Origin: Chitinophaga sp.
GTDB lineage: Bacteria > Bacteroidota > Bacteroidia > Chitinophagales > Chitinophagaceae
Direction of reading: 5' to 3'
Assembly: GCF_017745275.1 (NCBI RefSeq)
Contig: NZ_JAGHZS010000001.1
Location: 682,001-746,000 of the forward strand
Length of the DNA stretch: 64,000 bases
Shown: positions 8,554-17,238 of the stretch, piece by piece
How the letters are laid out: the number at the start of each line of letters is the position of its first letter
Numbering within the stretch: the first letter of the stretch is position 1
The notes under the pieces: generated by a model
Told to the model about the DNA's origin: nothing
Seen by the model: only the letters and a program-made list of their open reading frames with translations
The model's database searches: none
Position numbers and translations under genes: made by a program

Positions 8554-8853
8554 CTATATGTGTAAACCGTGCGCCAGCAATGTTTTCCACTGCGGGTTGC
8601 TCCGTACAAATTCTGCAACTTTTTTGCTGGAAGGAACCATGCGAATATTCTGTGCAGAAATTTCCTCCATTACTTTTCCTAACATCATTGGTAATACCCC
8701 CTGCTTTTCCAACACAGGTGGTACTTCTGCACCCGTCAGGAAAATACGGCTACCATTTTTCTCATAAATCACTTTCGCCATTTGTCCGGCAATATGCGCC
8801 TCAAACTGTCTGGCTTCCTTGTTGTCAATAATTTTAAAATCCTTCATGATCAT
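8554..8853 (-). CDS. small GNAT-like N-acetyltransferase (Acetyltransf_CG type)
   Basis: The product has 99 residues. The pattern GSRIFLTGAEVPPVLEKQGV followed by VPSSKKVAEFVRSNPQW fits the short acetyltransferase family PF14542 (YjdJ/NATD1 type), in which an EVP motif, a helix start and a C-terminal VP-x-C/S-...-HPxW segment are conserved. The usual Cys of that last motif is Ser here. The family's substrate is unknown. Start could be 8853 (MIMKDF) or 8847 (MKDF). It converges on the Skp gene with element a between them. Confidence 0.65.
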   Translation of the reverse strand: MIMKDFKIIDNKEARQFEAHIAGQMAKVIYEKNGSRIFLTGAEVPPVLEKQGVLPMMLGKVMEEISAQNIRMVPSSKKVAEFVRSNPQWKTLLAHGLHI

Positions 8854-8969
8854 AATTATTTTTACACGATGTTTCTAGTAGTGGTATACTAAGGAAAGTA
8901 TCTTAAGCAAAAGGGGAAGTTGATAGATAGCATGGTATTAAAATACCCTAAAAAAGTTCATTCCGCCTG

Positions 8970-8977
8970 CAAATATA
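8970..8977 (-). promoter_or_regulatory. possible -7 promoter box (TATATTTG)
   Basis: The reverse strand reads TATATTTG, matching the Bacteroidota -7 consensus TAnnTTTG, about 117 bases before the acetyltransferase gene. No clear -33 TTG is present, and in AT-rich DNA this could be chance. Confidence 0.3.
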
Positions 8978-9023
8978 CTAATATTTTAGCAGAAAATCGT
9001 GAAACATCAATATGTAGAAATAA

Positions 9024-9896
9024 CTAATACTTAAAGTAATTGGCTGGTAAGCCTTTAAAGGGTAGCTTAACGTGAAACACACTGCCACTCAATGGAAATT
9101 CACCTATTTGCTCCGCACTCATATGCTCCCGCGCGGTAGTAATCAATAACTCATCCATCCCGGCGCCCCCAAAAGCACAGGAAGATACATGCGGTACCGG
9201 TACCGATACTTTCCCCAATAGTTCCCCTGTTTCGGGATCCCAACAATATACGCCTGCACCACCCCATTGCGCAATCCACAACATCCCTCGACTATCCATC
9301 GCCATGCCATCCGGACAACCTAAGGCAGCCGGAATATGAATAGCGATGCGCGTAAAGGCAATATTTCCGGTGGCAGCATCGTAACTGAACTCCTGCACGG
9401 TTCCGGTGTGGGTGTCGTTGTAATACATCTTATTCCCCTTCCATACCAATCCATTGGAAATAGTGACCCCGGTCAGCTTCACTACCGGCGCTTCCTGCCC
9501 GGTAATACAATACAACGTCCCGGTACCTTCATCGGCAGGCATCTGCATAGTACCTATCCATAAGCGCCCTGCCGGATCACATTTACCATCGTTACATCTT
9601 ATATTCTCCCGTTGATCCAGTACACTCAGTAATGGCCCTATACCTTTCTCCGGGGAAAAGAAAGCTACACCATGTTGCAGCCCTGCCAACAACTCATTGC
9701 GACCTGCTACAGGTACAAGCGTAGATACATAAGTGCCCACCTCAAACGCCTGCTGCCGGCCATTTATATCTCTCATATAAATAGTGTGTCCTATGATATC
9801 TACCCAGCACCAGCAATTTCTTTCCGGCCACCAACAGGCTCCCTCCCCTAACTCACTGGCTAAAGGCGATAATAACACTGCTTCATATATCTCCAT
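9024..9896 (-). CDS. SMP-30/gluconolactonase/LRE family protein
   Basis: The product is about 290 residues from the ATG at 9896; an upstream ATG at 9983 would add a tail of 29 residues not typical of the family. Motifs of the six-bladed SMP-30 beta-propeller are present: LGEGACWW (metal-binding Glu), RCNDGKCDPAGRLWIGTM (Asn and Asp region), SNGLVW with YYNDT, and PDGMAMDSRGMLWIAQW. These enzymes open sugar lactones such as gluconolactone using one divalent metal ion. No signal peptide is seen, so it is cytoplasmic. It stands alone and is divergent from the membrane protein gene at 10013; the sugar substrate cannot be told from the sequence. Confidence 0.88.
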   Translation of the reverse strand: MEIYEAVLLSPLASELGEGACWWPERNCWCWVDIIGHTIYMRDINGRQQAFEVGTYVSTLVPVAGRNELLAGLQHGVAFFSPEKGIGPLLSVLDQRENIRCNDGKCDPAGRLWIGTMQMPADEGTGTLYCITGQEAPVVKLTGVTISNGLVWKGNKMYYNDTHTGTVQEFSYDAATGNIAFTRIAIHIPAALGCPDGMAMDSRGMLWIAQWGGAGVYCWDPETGELLGKVSVPVPHVSSCAFGGAGMDELLITTAREHMSAEQIGEFPLSGSVFHVKLPFKGLPANYFKY

Positions 9897-9942
9897 AATA
9901 CATGTTTTAATAGTTGAGGCTTCACTACCAACACCCAATATA

Positions 9943-9950
9943 TACTTTTG
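9943..9950 (+). promoter_or_regulatory. possible -7 promoter box (TACTTTTG) for 10013-12143
   Basis: TACTTTTG matches TAnnTTTG and lies 62 bases before the first membrane protein gene, in the divergent gap. A -33 TTG at the expected distance is lacking. Confidence 0.35.
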
Positions 9951-10012
9951 TGCACTGATATTGTATATTGCAGCCTTAATCACTGTTAATTTCCAGTTCT
10001 TTAACTCCTGCT

Positions 10013-10993
10013 ATGGATATAAAAGTTTTTGAGCAACTTCACCAGGAAGGCCTGATAGATGAGCGCTCCCTTACCACTGTAAAAACCTCTGAACAACAAC
10101 GACTGTTCTCTCTGCACTGGGAAATCAAAACGCTGTTATACCTGGGCGTATTGCTACTCAGCGGCGGCCTCGGTATCCTGATTTACAAAAACATTGATAC
10201 CATTGGACACCAGGTCATCCTGCTGATCATCGGTGTCATTTGTGCGGGTTGTTTCAGTTATTGCATCCGCCAAAAAAAACCTTTTTCATGGCAACAGGTT
10301 CCCTCGCCCAACGCATTTTTCGATTATGCGTTACTGTTAGGTTGTCTCACATTTGTGACCTTTATTGGTTATCTGCAATTCCAGTATACGGCCTTCGGCA
10401 CCGCCTATGGCCTGGCTACGTTTATCCCGCTGGCTGTACTCTCTGTCAGCGCTTACTACTTTGATCATCTCGGCGTATTATCGATGGCCATTACTAACCT
10501 CGCCGCCTGGATGGGCATTGCCCTCACACCCGCTCAAATACTGACTGCCAACGACTTTGGCAATGCGCGTATTGTGTACACGGGCGTTATACTGGGTATA
10601 ATCCTGTTGGCATTTGCACTGATATCTTCCCAAAAAAATCTGAAAAAACACTTTGCCTTTACTTACCAGAACTTTGGTGCGCATATCTTTTACATCGCCT
10701 GCATTGCAGGTATCTGCATATTTGACGATGCCCATGTGTGGTGGTTCCTCTTTATGTGTGTGATTGCTGCTTATATCTACTGGCAGGCATTCCGCGAACG
10801 CTCCTTTTATTTTGTGCTCATCACGGTACTGTATATCTACCTGGCCTTTAGCATTGTATTTTTCCGCATATTATTCAAAGCTACAAATATTGAGCAGCTG
10901 TATACCGGCTTCTTCTACGTGATTGGCTCTGCTATCGGCGTAATTTTACTATTGATTAACCTCAACAAAAGAATTAAAAATGCTGGCGTATAA
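10013..10993 (+). CDS. DUF2157-type multi-pass membrane protein
   Basis: The product has 326 residues. A soluble N-terminus (FEQLHQEGLIDERSL) leads into TLLYLGVLLLSGGLGILIYKN and then about nine hydrophobic helices, a layout seen in DUF2157 proteins. Short basic loops separate the helices. The family's function is unknown. The stop overlaps the start of the next gene by 14 bases (10980-10993), so the two are translated together and probably work together in the inner membrane. Confidence 0.7.
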   Translation: MDIKVFEQLHQEGLIDERSLTTVKTSEQQRLFSLHWEIKTLLYLGVLLLSGGLGILIYKNIDTIGHQVILLIIGVICAGCFSYCIRQKKPFSWQQVPSPNAFFDYALLLGCLTFVTFIGYLQFQYTAFGTAYGLATFIPLAVLSVSAYYFDHLGVLSMAITNLAAWMGIALTPAQILTANDFGNARIVYTGVILGIILLAFALISSQKNLKKHFAFTYQNFGAHIFYIACIAGICIFDDAHVWWFLFMCVIAAYIYWQAFRERSFYFVLITVLYIYLAFSIVFFRILFKATNIEQLYTGFFYVIGSAIGVILLLINLNKRIKNAGV

Positions 10994-12143
10994 ATCTCAA
11001 ACTCTCGACAATCTTCATATACAGGAAGAAGCAGCGAAAGCATTGCGGAAAGACTGTATCGACGTAACCACCTACAGGGCTATTGAAGCGGCACACCCGG
11101 TAAACTTCTATACGCCTAACCCGGTTATAAAAATCGGGTTGTTTATCCTCACCGTGGTGATTGTATCTTTCTCACTGGGACTGTTCTCCTTAATGACGCT
11201 GGATATCCATCATCCTGAAAGGGTAATCAGAGGTCTCTGCATTTTTGTTGGACTGGGCTGTTATGCAGTCCTGGAATTATTTATTGCGAGCAAAAAATTA
11301 TTCCGCGCCGGGCTGGATGATGGTCTGCTATGGTGCGCTACCGGCTTGTTGATTTGCAGCCTGGCAACTTATGAAGATACCAGTACTACCACCTGGTGTG
11401 CAATTACCTTAGTAACTACCCTCCTGGCTACCTTACGTTTTGCTGATATGGTGATGGCAGGCTTTGCATTTCTCGCCTTTGTGGGCCTTGCTTTCAGCCT
11501 GCTGGTTGAAATGGGGCCCGTGGCTAAAACCATTGTCCCTTTTGTTATCATGGCGCTTTCATTGGTGGTTTATTTTATGGTAAGAAGAGGTATGCGGCAG
11601 CACTTACTCCGTCACTACAATCGTTGTCTGACGGTGGCAGCGGTACTCGCTTTGCTCACTTTCTACCTGGCCGGCAATTACTTTGTGGTAAGGGAAGTAA
11701 GTAATACCATGTTTGACTTGCAGCTACAAGAGGGACAATCCATCCCGGGTGCCGCATTCTTCTGGATTTGTACCATCATCATTCCGATTGCTTACGGCTA
11801 CCTGGGCATTCGTAAAAAGGACGCTATCCTGTTACGTACAGGTTTGGTGCTGCTGGCGGCTATTGTATTCACGGTACGGTACTATCATCATGTAATGCCG
11901 CTGGAAGCAGCCATGGTAGCAGGCGGGCTGATACTCACCGTAGGTGCATGGGCATTGATCCGCTACCTGCAAACACCCCGTCATGGCTTCACTTATATGG
12001 AAGCAGACGAACCTTCGCTGGCAGATAAATTAAAACTGGAGTCATTGATCATTGCGCAAACCTACGTTCCGGGCGCGCCTAAACCCGATATGGATTTCGG
12101 TGGAGGCAGTGGCGGCGGCGGCGGGGCCAGCGGTAATTATTAA
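10980..12143 (+). CDS. multi-pass membrane protein with Gly-rich tail, partner of 10013-10993
   Basis: The product has 387 residues. About 60 soluble residues precede roughly nine or ten hydrophobic helices (from LFILTVVIVSFSLGLF onward). A soluble tail ends in a glycine/serine run (GGGSGGGGGASGNY), like the tails of TPM/YgcG-type proteins. I cannot name a family. The ATG lies inside the end of the upstream DUF2157-like gene, so expression is coupled. A strong terminator follows within 20 bases and closes this two-gene unit. Confidence 0.65.
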   Translation: MLAYKSQTLDNLHIQEEAAKALRKDCIDVTTYRAIEAAHPVNFYTPNPVIKIGLFILTVVIVSFSLGLFSLMTLDIHHPERVIRGLCIFVGLGCYAVLELFIASKKLFRAGLDDGLLWCATGLLICSLATYEDTSTTTWCAITLVTTLLATLRFADMVMAGFAFLAFVGLAFSLLVEMGPVAKTIVPFVIMALSLVVYFMVRRGMRQHLLRHYNRCLTVAAVLALLTFYLAGNYFVVREVSNTMFDLQLQEGQSIPGAAFFWICTIIIPIAYGYLGIRKKDAILLRTGLVLLAAIVFTVRYYHHVMPLEAAMVAGGLILTVGAWALIRYLQTPRHGFTYMEADEPSLADKLKLESLIIAQTYVPGAPKPDMDFGGGSGGGGGASGNY

Positions 12144-12157
12144 TAGTAATAAAAAAA

Positions 12158-12209
12158 TTACGGGGAGATGGTAATAGCTGCTGCTGTTACCATCTCCCCG
12201 TAGTTTTTT
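12158..12209 (+). terminator. strong rho-independent terminator, possibly bidirectional
   Basis: A 15-bp stem (12160-12174 with 12187-12201, CGGGGAGATGG core) is followed by TTTTTT on the + strand. An A7 run (12151-12157) before it would serve as a T run on the reverse strand, so it can also stop transcription from the tRNA side. Confidence 0.85.
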
Positions 12210-12250
12210 ACATCTTCCTATATCAAAATATCAACAGGAACTAATGGGCA

Positions 12251-12284
12251 TAAAAAAAGCCTGACTGAATGATCAGTCAGGCTT
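12251..12284 (-). terminator. terminator of the tRNA-Gly cluster
   Basis: An 11-bp stem (12258-12268 with 12273-12283) and a 4-base loop are followed by T7 on the reverse strand, five bases beyond the last tRNA. Confidence 0.8.
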
Positions 12285-12288
12285 AAAG

Positions 12289-12361
<73 letters not shown>

Positions 12362-12429
12362 AGAGGTATTAAGAACTTTGGGAGGATATTACTCCGCATG
12401 TGACGCATGCGTTTTGTATCCCTTACTGG

Positions 12430-12502
<73 letters not shown>

Positions 12503-12570
12503 AGAGGTATTAAGAACTTTGGGAGGATATTACTCCGCATGTGACGCATGCGTTTTGTATCCCTTACTGG

Positions 12571-12643
<73 letters not shown>

Positions 12644-12734
12644 AGGTATTAAAAACTTTGTTAGTTTAAAGAACTCTTCCCTTCGATGTGCATTCTTTCG
12701 TTTGCTTTGCCCCGTGGCGTTTTCGTTGGGATTG

Positions 12735-12765
12735 CAAAGATAGGAAACGGACTGAAAACACAAAA
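12735..12765 (-). promoter_or_regulatory. housekeeping promoter of the tRNA-Gly cluster
   Basis: The reverse strand has TTTTGTG (-33 region, 12759-12765) and TATCTTTG (-7, 12735-12742) with 18 bases between TTTG and the -7 box, matching the Bacteroidota TTTG/TAnnTTTG pattern. Confidence 0.7.
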
Positions 12766-12872
12766 TTTTTTTTCAAACTTTTCTAAAAAAATTTTGCACG
12801 AATATATGCAACAACTCATTGAAACACAGAAGGGCAAAGCTTTTCACCAATAAAAATAGTAATACTTTTTAT

Positions 12873-14099
12873 TTACAACGTATCTGTAACTGCAACAGTA
12901 CGAACCACCAAAGGCTTCTTTTTCGACTTTTTCCGCTTACCCCACCACACATAAAAACCCGTTACCGGCAAGGAAGCACAAATAAAACTGATGATGAAAG
13001 CAATTATTTTTCCTGCAATGCCGCCAATAGCTCCCACATGAATATCGTAGTTCATTTCTATTAATCGCTCGCCCCGGTTTTTATGGCTATCATTGCGCCT
13101 GCCTAATTGTTGGGCAGTGTATTGGTCAAACTGTAATTCATCTGCGCCAAAATAAGTTTCCTTACCCTTATAGCCACCAATTACATGCACGCCCTTTTCC
13201 CCACGGGCCGGATAAATGTAGATGCGGCGCGATCCTTTCAGCACCGGCAATGCTTGCGCAAAAGCCTTATCCAGCGGGTTACCGGTGATGGTAGCGGTAC
13301 CTTTCACTGACTCATGCAGTGATCTGTCCGGCGGCGTAGTACTACCGGCAGCTACCACATACACTGTTGCCTGAAACCACGTAAACGCCCACACCATGCC
13401 GGTTAACGCCAACACTAATGCCAAGGTAAGGGCATAAAAACCCAGTACATTATGCAGGTCATAATTCACCCTTTTAAAGCCTGCTTTCCACTTAATTTTA
13501 AAGCTCTTGTCCCGGTTTCCCTTATTCCATTTCTTAGGCCACCACATAATCAATCCCGTGATCAGCAGTATCACAAAAATGAAAACACTCCAACCTACAA
13601 TCGGCTGCCCATAAGGCGTATTCAGCAATAAACTCCAGTGAATGGATTTGATAACAGAGAAGAAATTATGTTTATAGTCGATGATACCGGTTACGGCTCC
13701 ACTATAAGGATTAATCATTACAGACTCGTAGTACTCCACCCCTCCAAAATAGGTCAACGCTGTATCATTACCTTTGTAAGTCATAAACTCCCAGGCCCGG
13801 TCCGGCGCAGGATACGTTGTAATGTTCAGTAAAGGCTTTCCGGGTCCAAGCACCGCCTCCGCCTTCTTTTTCAGCTCGCTGACAGGCAGCAACGCCCGGT
13901 TTTCCGGCGTTACAAATAGTTGTTTACGGTAGTAGTAATTATTGATCTCCTGTTGAAAAACAAACAAACACCCGGTGATACTCACTATCAGCACAATAAT
14001 GCCTGACCCCAGGCCCAGCCAGAGGTGTAACTTTTCTACGATGATCCTGAACAGCGATTTATGCTGTTTCTTTTTTAATTTATCCGTTCGCTTAAACAT
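12873..14099 (-). CDS. PepSY-associated TM helix protein (possible iron-siderophore reductase)
   Basis: The product has 408 residues. After a basic N-terminus the first helix (about 28-50, HLWLGLGSGIIVLIVSITG) carries the family's HLWxGL motif. Further helices follow near 170-190, 215-240 and 365-390 (IGGIAGKIIAFIISFICASLPVTGFYVWWGKRKKS), with a large periplasmic PepSY-like region between helices 1 and 2. Conserved His residues (YDLHNVLGF, NYDIHVGAIGG) are typical heme-ligand candidates in this family. Family members reduce ferric siderophores or lie beside TonB receptors. No receptor gene is adjacent here, so the iron role is inferred only. Confidence 0.85.
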   Translation of the reverse strand: MFKRTDKLKKKQHKSLFRIIVEKLHLWLGLGSGIIVLIVSITGCLFVFQQEINNYYYRKQLFVTPENRALLPVSELKKKAEAVLGPGKPLLNITTYPAPDRAWEFMTYKGNDTALTYFGGVEYYESVMINPYSGAVTGIIDYKHNFFSVIKSIHWSLLLNTPYGQPIVGWSVFIFVILLITGLIMWWPKKWNKGNRDKSFKIKWKAGFKRVNYDLHNVLGFYALTLALVLALTGMVWAFTWFQATVYVVAAGSTTPPDRSLHESVKGTATITGNPLDKAFAQALPVLKGSRRIYIYPARGEKGVHVIGGYKGKETYFGADELQFDQYTAQQLGRRNDSHKNRGERLIEMNYDIHVGAIGGIAGKIIAFIISFICASLPVTGFYVWWGKRKKSKKKPLVVRTVAVTDTL

Positions 14100-14207
14100 A
14101 TTGTATCATTGGAGAATAAATCTCCATCATACAAAGTTGTCCGTAAAACGCGAGGATGTTTAATCGTATCCGGAATTTCATTTACGCAAAAGGGAAAGTT
14201 GGGGCAC

Positions 14208-14239
14208 AAAAAAACCTCCTCCGGAAAAACCGGAGGAGG
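14208..14239 (-). terminator. terminator of the 14267-14467 gene
   Basis: A perfect 10-bp stem (CCTCCTCCGG/CCGGAGGAGG, 14215-14224 with 14230-14239) and loop AAAAA are followed by T7 on the reverse strand, 27 bases after the stop codon. Confidence 0.85.
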
Positions 14240-14266
14240 CCTGGATAATTATGTGAAAGCAGTTGC

Positions 14267-14467
14267 TTACTTATATTTTGGATTGTACAGCGAGCTTCCC
14301 TGCACTTTTACATCTGGCTTACCTGCATATTTATGTGTATAAAGGCCGTAGCTGAGTCCCAGGATGAAAGCTACCAGGCAAAATAACTGCACGTAAAATA
14401 ACCAGCGGGAGCGGGAAACCTTATCTAAGGTAATATCGTATTTATTTTCTACTGTATTCTGTTCCAT
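14267..14467 (-). CDS. small single-span membrane protein, unknown
   Basis: The product has 66 residues: a polar N-terminus of about 20 residues, one transmembrane helix (about 23-44, WLFYVQLFCLVAFILGLSYGLY), then a short outside tail with basic residues. I recognise no family. It is accepted as a gene because it has an ATG, a hydrophobic helix with sensible flanks, and a strong terminator right behind it. It is co-directional with the glycosyltransferase gene but 82 bases past that gene's stop. Confidence 0.6.
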   Translation of the reverse strand: MEQNTVENKYDITLDKVSRSRWLFYVQLFCLVAFILGLSYGLYTHKYAGKPDVKVQGSSLYNPKYK

Positions 14468-14549
14468 AATCAGTTTATTTCCGCTGCAAACCTACATAAT
14501 ATTTTGAAATTTTCGAAGTTATTTGAGAGAGAAAGAAAACTTTCACCGA

Positions 14550-15569
14550 TTAAATAAGCTCAGAGAATTTCTTATGTTTTAAAAAATAATACCGCCAGAT
14601 CATGATCCCGTGAAATACGCCTGTCATTTTCATCAGCTTTATTTTCGGTAAATGATCAGTCCCTGTATATTTACGGCGCCAGCGATAATAATCTTTATAA
14701 GCCCTGTAAATCGCTGCCATATCCTTCGGTTTACCTGCCACCAGGCTCTTAACCCCAGCCAGGATATCCAGGAAGAAACGCTGTACCAGTACAATCCAGC
14801 GGTCTTCATTATGCAGGTTTTTCCACAACATCATCAGGTTGTTCCGGAAGTTCAGGTATAACTTACGGGGATTTCCCTGTGGTAAACTACCTCCGCCCAC
14901 ATGAAACACCACGGAGGCCGGACAATAACAAATCCGGTATCCTGCGCGCTGTAAACGCCAGCAAAGGTCTACTTCTTCCATATGTGCAAAGAAATCGTGG
15001 TCAAAACCACCTACCTCATGAAAACAGGACGAGCGGATAAACAATGCGGCCCCGGTTGCCCAAAAAACGTCCTGTACATCATCGTACTGCCCCTGGTCTT
15101 TCTCTACGGTATACAATACACGTCCCCGGCAGAAAGTATAACCCAGGATATCCATCCAGCCACCTGCGGCACCGGCATACTCAAACTCATCTGGCTGGTT
15201 ATAAGCCCGCAATTTAGGCTGACAGGCTGCAATACGCGTATCCTGCTGCATCAGGGCCACTACCGGCTCAATCCATCCGGCCTCTACTTCCACATCCTGG
15301 TTCAGCAATACGTAAATATCGGCCTGCACTTCCCCTAAAGCGTCATTATACCCACCGGCGAAGCCGTCGTTGCGGGCATTCCGGACAATCCGGATCTGCG
15401 GGTAATGCTTCGCCACAAAATCCACGCTGTCATCTGTAGAGGCATTGTCTGCCAGCACCAGCTGCAGGTTGCCGTAAGTAGAACGGCAAACAGACGGCAG
15501 GAACTTCTCCAGAAAAGACTTCCCATTCCAATTTAAAATAACAACTGCTACTGATGGCAATACGGACAA
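14550..15569 (-). CDS. glycosyltransferase family 2, rhamnosyltransferase-like
   Basis: The product has 339 residues. The GT-A fold is clear: VVILNWNGKSFLEKFLPSV at the N-terminus, LADNASTDDS (nucleotide-sugar site), NDGFAGGYND, LLNQDVEVE in place of the DxD motif, and MEEVDLCWRLQRAGY before a conserved GGGS. This pattern matches WbbL-like dTDP-rhamnose transferases that build surface polysaccharide. Part of the C-terminal region is amphipathic and basic, fitting membrane association. The start must be TTG at 15569: the frame has a stop three codons upstream and no ATG near the N-terminus. It is divergent from the histidine kinase gene. Confidence 0.85.
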   Translation of the reverse strand: MSVLPSVAVVILNWNGKSFLEKFLPSVCRSTYGNLQLVLADNASTDDSVDFVAKHYPQIRIVRNARNDGFAGGYNDALGEVQADIYVLLNQDVEVEAGWIEPVVALMQQDTRIAACQPKLRAYNQPDEFEYAGAAGGWMDILGYTFCRGRVLYTVEKDQGQYDDVQDVFWATGAALFIRSSCFHEVGGFDHDFFAHMEEVDLCWRLQRAGYRICYCPASVVFHVGGGSLPQGNPRKLYLNFRNNLMMLWKNLHNEDRWIVLVQRFFLDILAGVKSLVAGKPKDMAAIYRAYKDYYRWRRKYTGTDHLPKIKLMKMTGVFHGIMIWRYYFLKHKKFSELI

Positions 15570-15687
15570 TGGATCTTACGTTTATGCGTGAACAATTATT
15601 TTTGAGATGCAAATATGCAACAAACGATGCTAATATTTGCCAATCATTACAGAATCAGGGAAGCCAAATATGGCTTAAATTAGAAGT

Positions 15688-16836
15688 ATGTTTAAACAGT
15701 ATATCGGATGGAAGTTTGTACTGGCCTCCATAGCAGTGCTCATTATTGGAACCACTATATGGTTTGTAAGTAATTTATCGAAGAATATCCAGGAAGAAGA
15801 ACGAAAAAAAGTAGCCACCTGGGTGGAAGCCAACCGGGAGCTGCTGCGTACAGATGCCGACGCCAATCTCAACCTGGCCATCGGTATTGTGACCAACAAC
15901 ACCACCATTCCCCTGATCCTCACCGATGAGGAAGGCCATATACTCGACAGCCGCAACCTCGACTCCCTCCGCATCGCAAAGGATCCAAAGTACCTCTCCG
16001 AACAACTGCGGGCTTTCAAAAAACAACATCCTCCCTTTATCATGGAGGTAGATGCCAAACAAAAGATGTATAATTTCATCTATTACGGCGACTCCCTCAT
16101 TCTCCGGCAGGTACGATACTATCCTTACATTCAGCTGTTTGTAGTCACCCTCTTTATCGCCATCGTACTCTTTGCCCTTTCCAGCACCAACCGGGCCACC
16201 CAAAACCAGGTATGGGTAGGACTGGCCAAAGAAACTGCCCACCAATTGGGAACACCTCTCTCATCCATGGAAGCCTGGCTTGAAATCCTACGGGAAAACG
16301 AAGCCAATACCACCATCGTGGCAGAACTATCGAAAGACGTAGACCGCCTCAAACTCATTACGGATCGCTTCTCCAAAATAGGTAGCATCCCCAAACTGGA
16401 GGAAACCAACATCGTGGCCCAGATAGAAAACATGACCAACTATATCCGGAAAAGAGCGCCACAGAAGGTACAACTAACCGTTCATAGCGCCGACGAAGAA
16501 CTGCCTGCGATGATATCTCCCCCACTTTTCGACTGGGTAGTGGAAAATTTATTAAAAAATGCGCTGGACGCCATGGAAGGCAAAGGGAAGATCGATATCA
16601 CCATTGAAAATCACTCTACTTATATCACAGTAGACGTTGCAGATACCGGGAAAGGGATTCCCAAAATGAGCTTCGAAAAAGTGTTCAAACCCGGATTCAG
16701 CACCAAGAAGCGCGGATGGGGCCTCGGCCTTTCACTCGCCAAACGGATCATAGAAGAATATCACCGGGGACGCCTGTATGTAAGGTCGTCTGAAATCAAT
16801 AAAGGCACCACTTTCAGGATCCTGTTGAGAAAATAA
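15688..16836 (+). CDS. orphan sensor histidine kinase
   Basis: The product has 382 residues. Two transmembrane helices (about 10-30 and 146-166) enclose a periplasmic sensor domain of about 115 residues with no recognised fold. The H-box is AKETAHQLGTPLSS with the phosphorylated His at 185. The ATPase part has NLLKNALDAM (N box), DTGKGIP (G1) and GWGLGLSL (G2). There is no HAMP signature, and no response regulator gene lies nearby, so the partner is unknown. The gene starts 118 bases from the divergent glycosyltransferase start. No terminator is seen behind it; the tRNA-Leu promoter begins about 30 bases on. Confidence 0.9.
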   Translation: MFKQYIGWKFVLASIAVLIIGTTIWFVSNLSKNIQEEERKKVATWVEANRELLRTDADANLNLAIGIVTNNTTIPLILTDEEGHILDSRNLDSLRIAKDPKYLSEQLRAFKKQHPPFIMEVDAKQKMYNFIYYGDSLILRQVRYYPYIQLFVVTLFIAIVLFALSSTNRATQNQVWVGLAKETAHQLGTPLSSMEAWLEILRENEANTTIVAELSKDVDRLKLITDRFSKIGSIPKLEETNIVAQIENMTNYIRKRAPQKVQLTVHSADEELPAMISPPLFDWVVENLLKNALDAMEGKGKIDITIENHSTYITVDVADTGKGIPKMSFEKVFKPGFSTKKRGWGLGLSLAKRIIEEYHRGRLYVRSSEINKGTTFRILLRK

Positions 16837-16868
16837 TTGACCTTTTTGAGAAAATATGAATAAATAAA

Positions 16869-16899
16869 TTTGCTTATTTTAAAAAAGCCGTTATTTTTG
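16869..16899 (+). promoter_or_regulatory. promoter of tRNA-Leu
   Basis: TTTG (16869-16872), 19 bases, then TATTTTTG (16892-16899) match the Bacteroidota -33/-7 consensus. The tRNA begins 19 bases downstream. Confidence 0.75.
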
Positions 16900-16917
16900 C
16901 ACCCCATTCTACCAGAT

Positions 16918-17004
16918 GCGAAGGTGGCGAAATTGGTAGACGCGCTACTTTGAGGTGGTAGTGCCTGAAAGGGCTTGGGAGTTCGAATCTCCTCCTTCGC
17001 ACCA
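16918..17004 (+). tRNA. tRNA-Leu(GAG)
   Basis: An 87-base class II tRNA with acceptor GCGAAGG/CCTTCGC, anticodon GAG in loop TTGAGGT, a long variable arm, T-arm GAGTTCGAATCTC and encoded CCA (17002-17004). Confidence 0.95.
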
Positions 17005-17047
17005 AACGAGACAAATGAGGATAATCCTCGCTTGTCTCGTTTTTTTT
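17003..17047 (+). terminator. terminator of tRNA-Leu
   Basis: An outer stem AACGAGACAA/TTGTCTCGTT with an inner GAGGA/TCCTC stem is followed by eight T. The hairpin begins directly after the CCA. Confidence 0.85.
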
Positions 17048-17183
17048 GGCAAAAGCCACGTCCAGCGTGAGTATCAAAACAGGTGTTGCCAACCCGCGGT
17101 GAATATAAATCGATGCCACTGAATATCGTGCTGTTGTTAACATCATTGTTCGTAACGTACATGCGTTACCGTAATTAATCATA

Positions 17184-17217
17184 AACGGTCGGACTGTAAA
17201 TAAACAGTCCGACCGTT
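17184..17217 (-). terminator. inverted repeat ending the peptide-utilisation operon
   Basis: A perfect 14-bp stem (17184-17197 with 17204-17217, core ACGGTCGGACTGT) and a 6-base loop lie 21 bases after the stop of the last M14 gene. Only three T follow, so it may act as an end-stabilising hairpin rather than a full terminator. Confidence 0.65.
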
Positions 17218-17238
17218 ATACCACTTCCATTCACAGGC

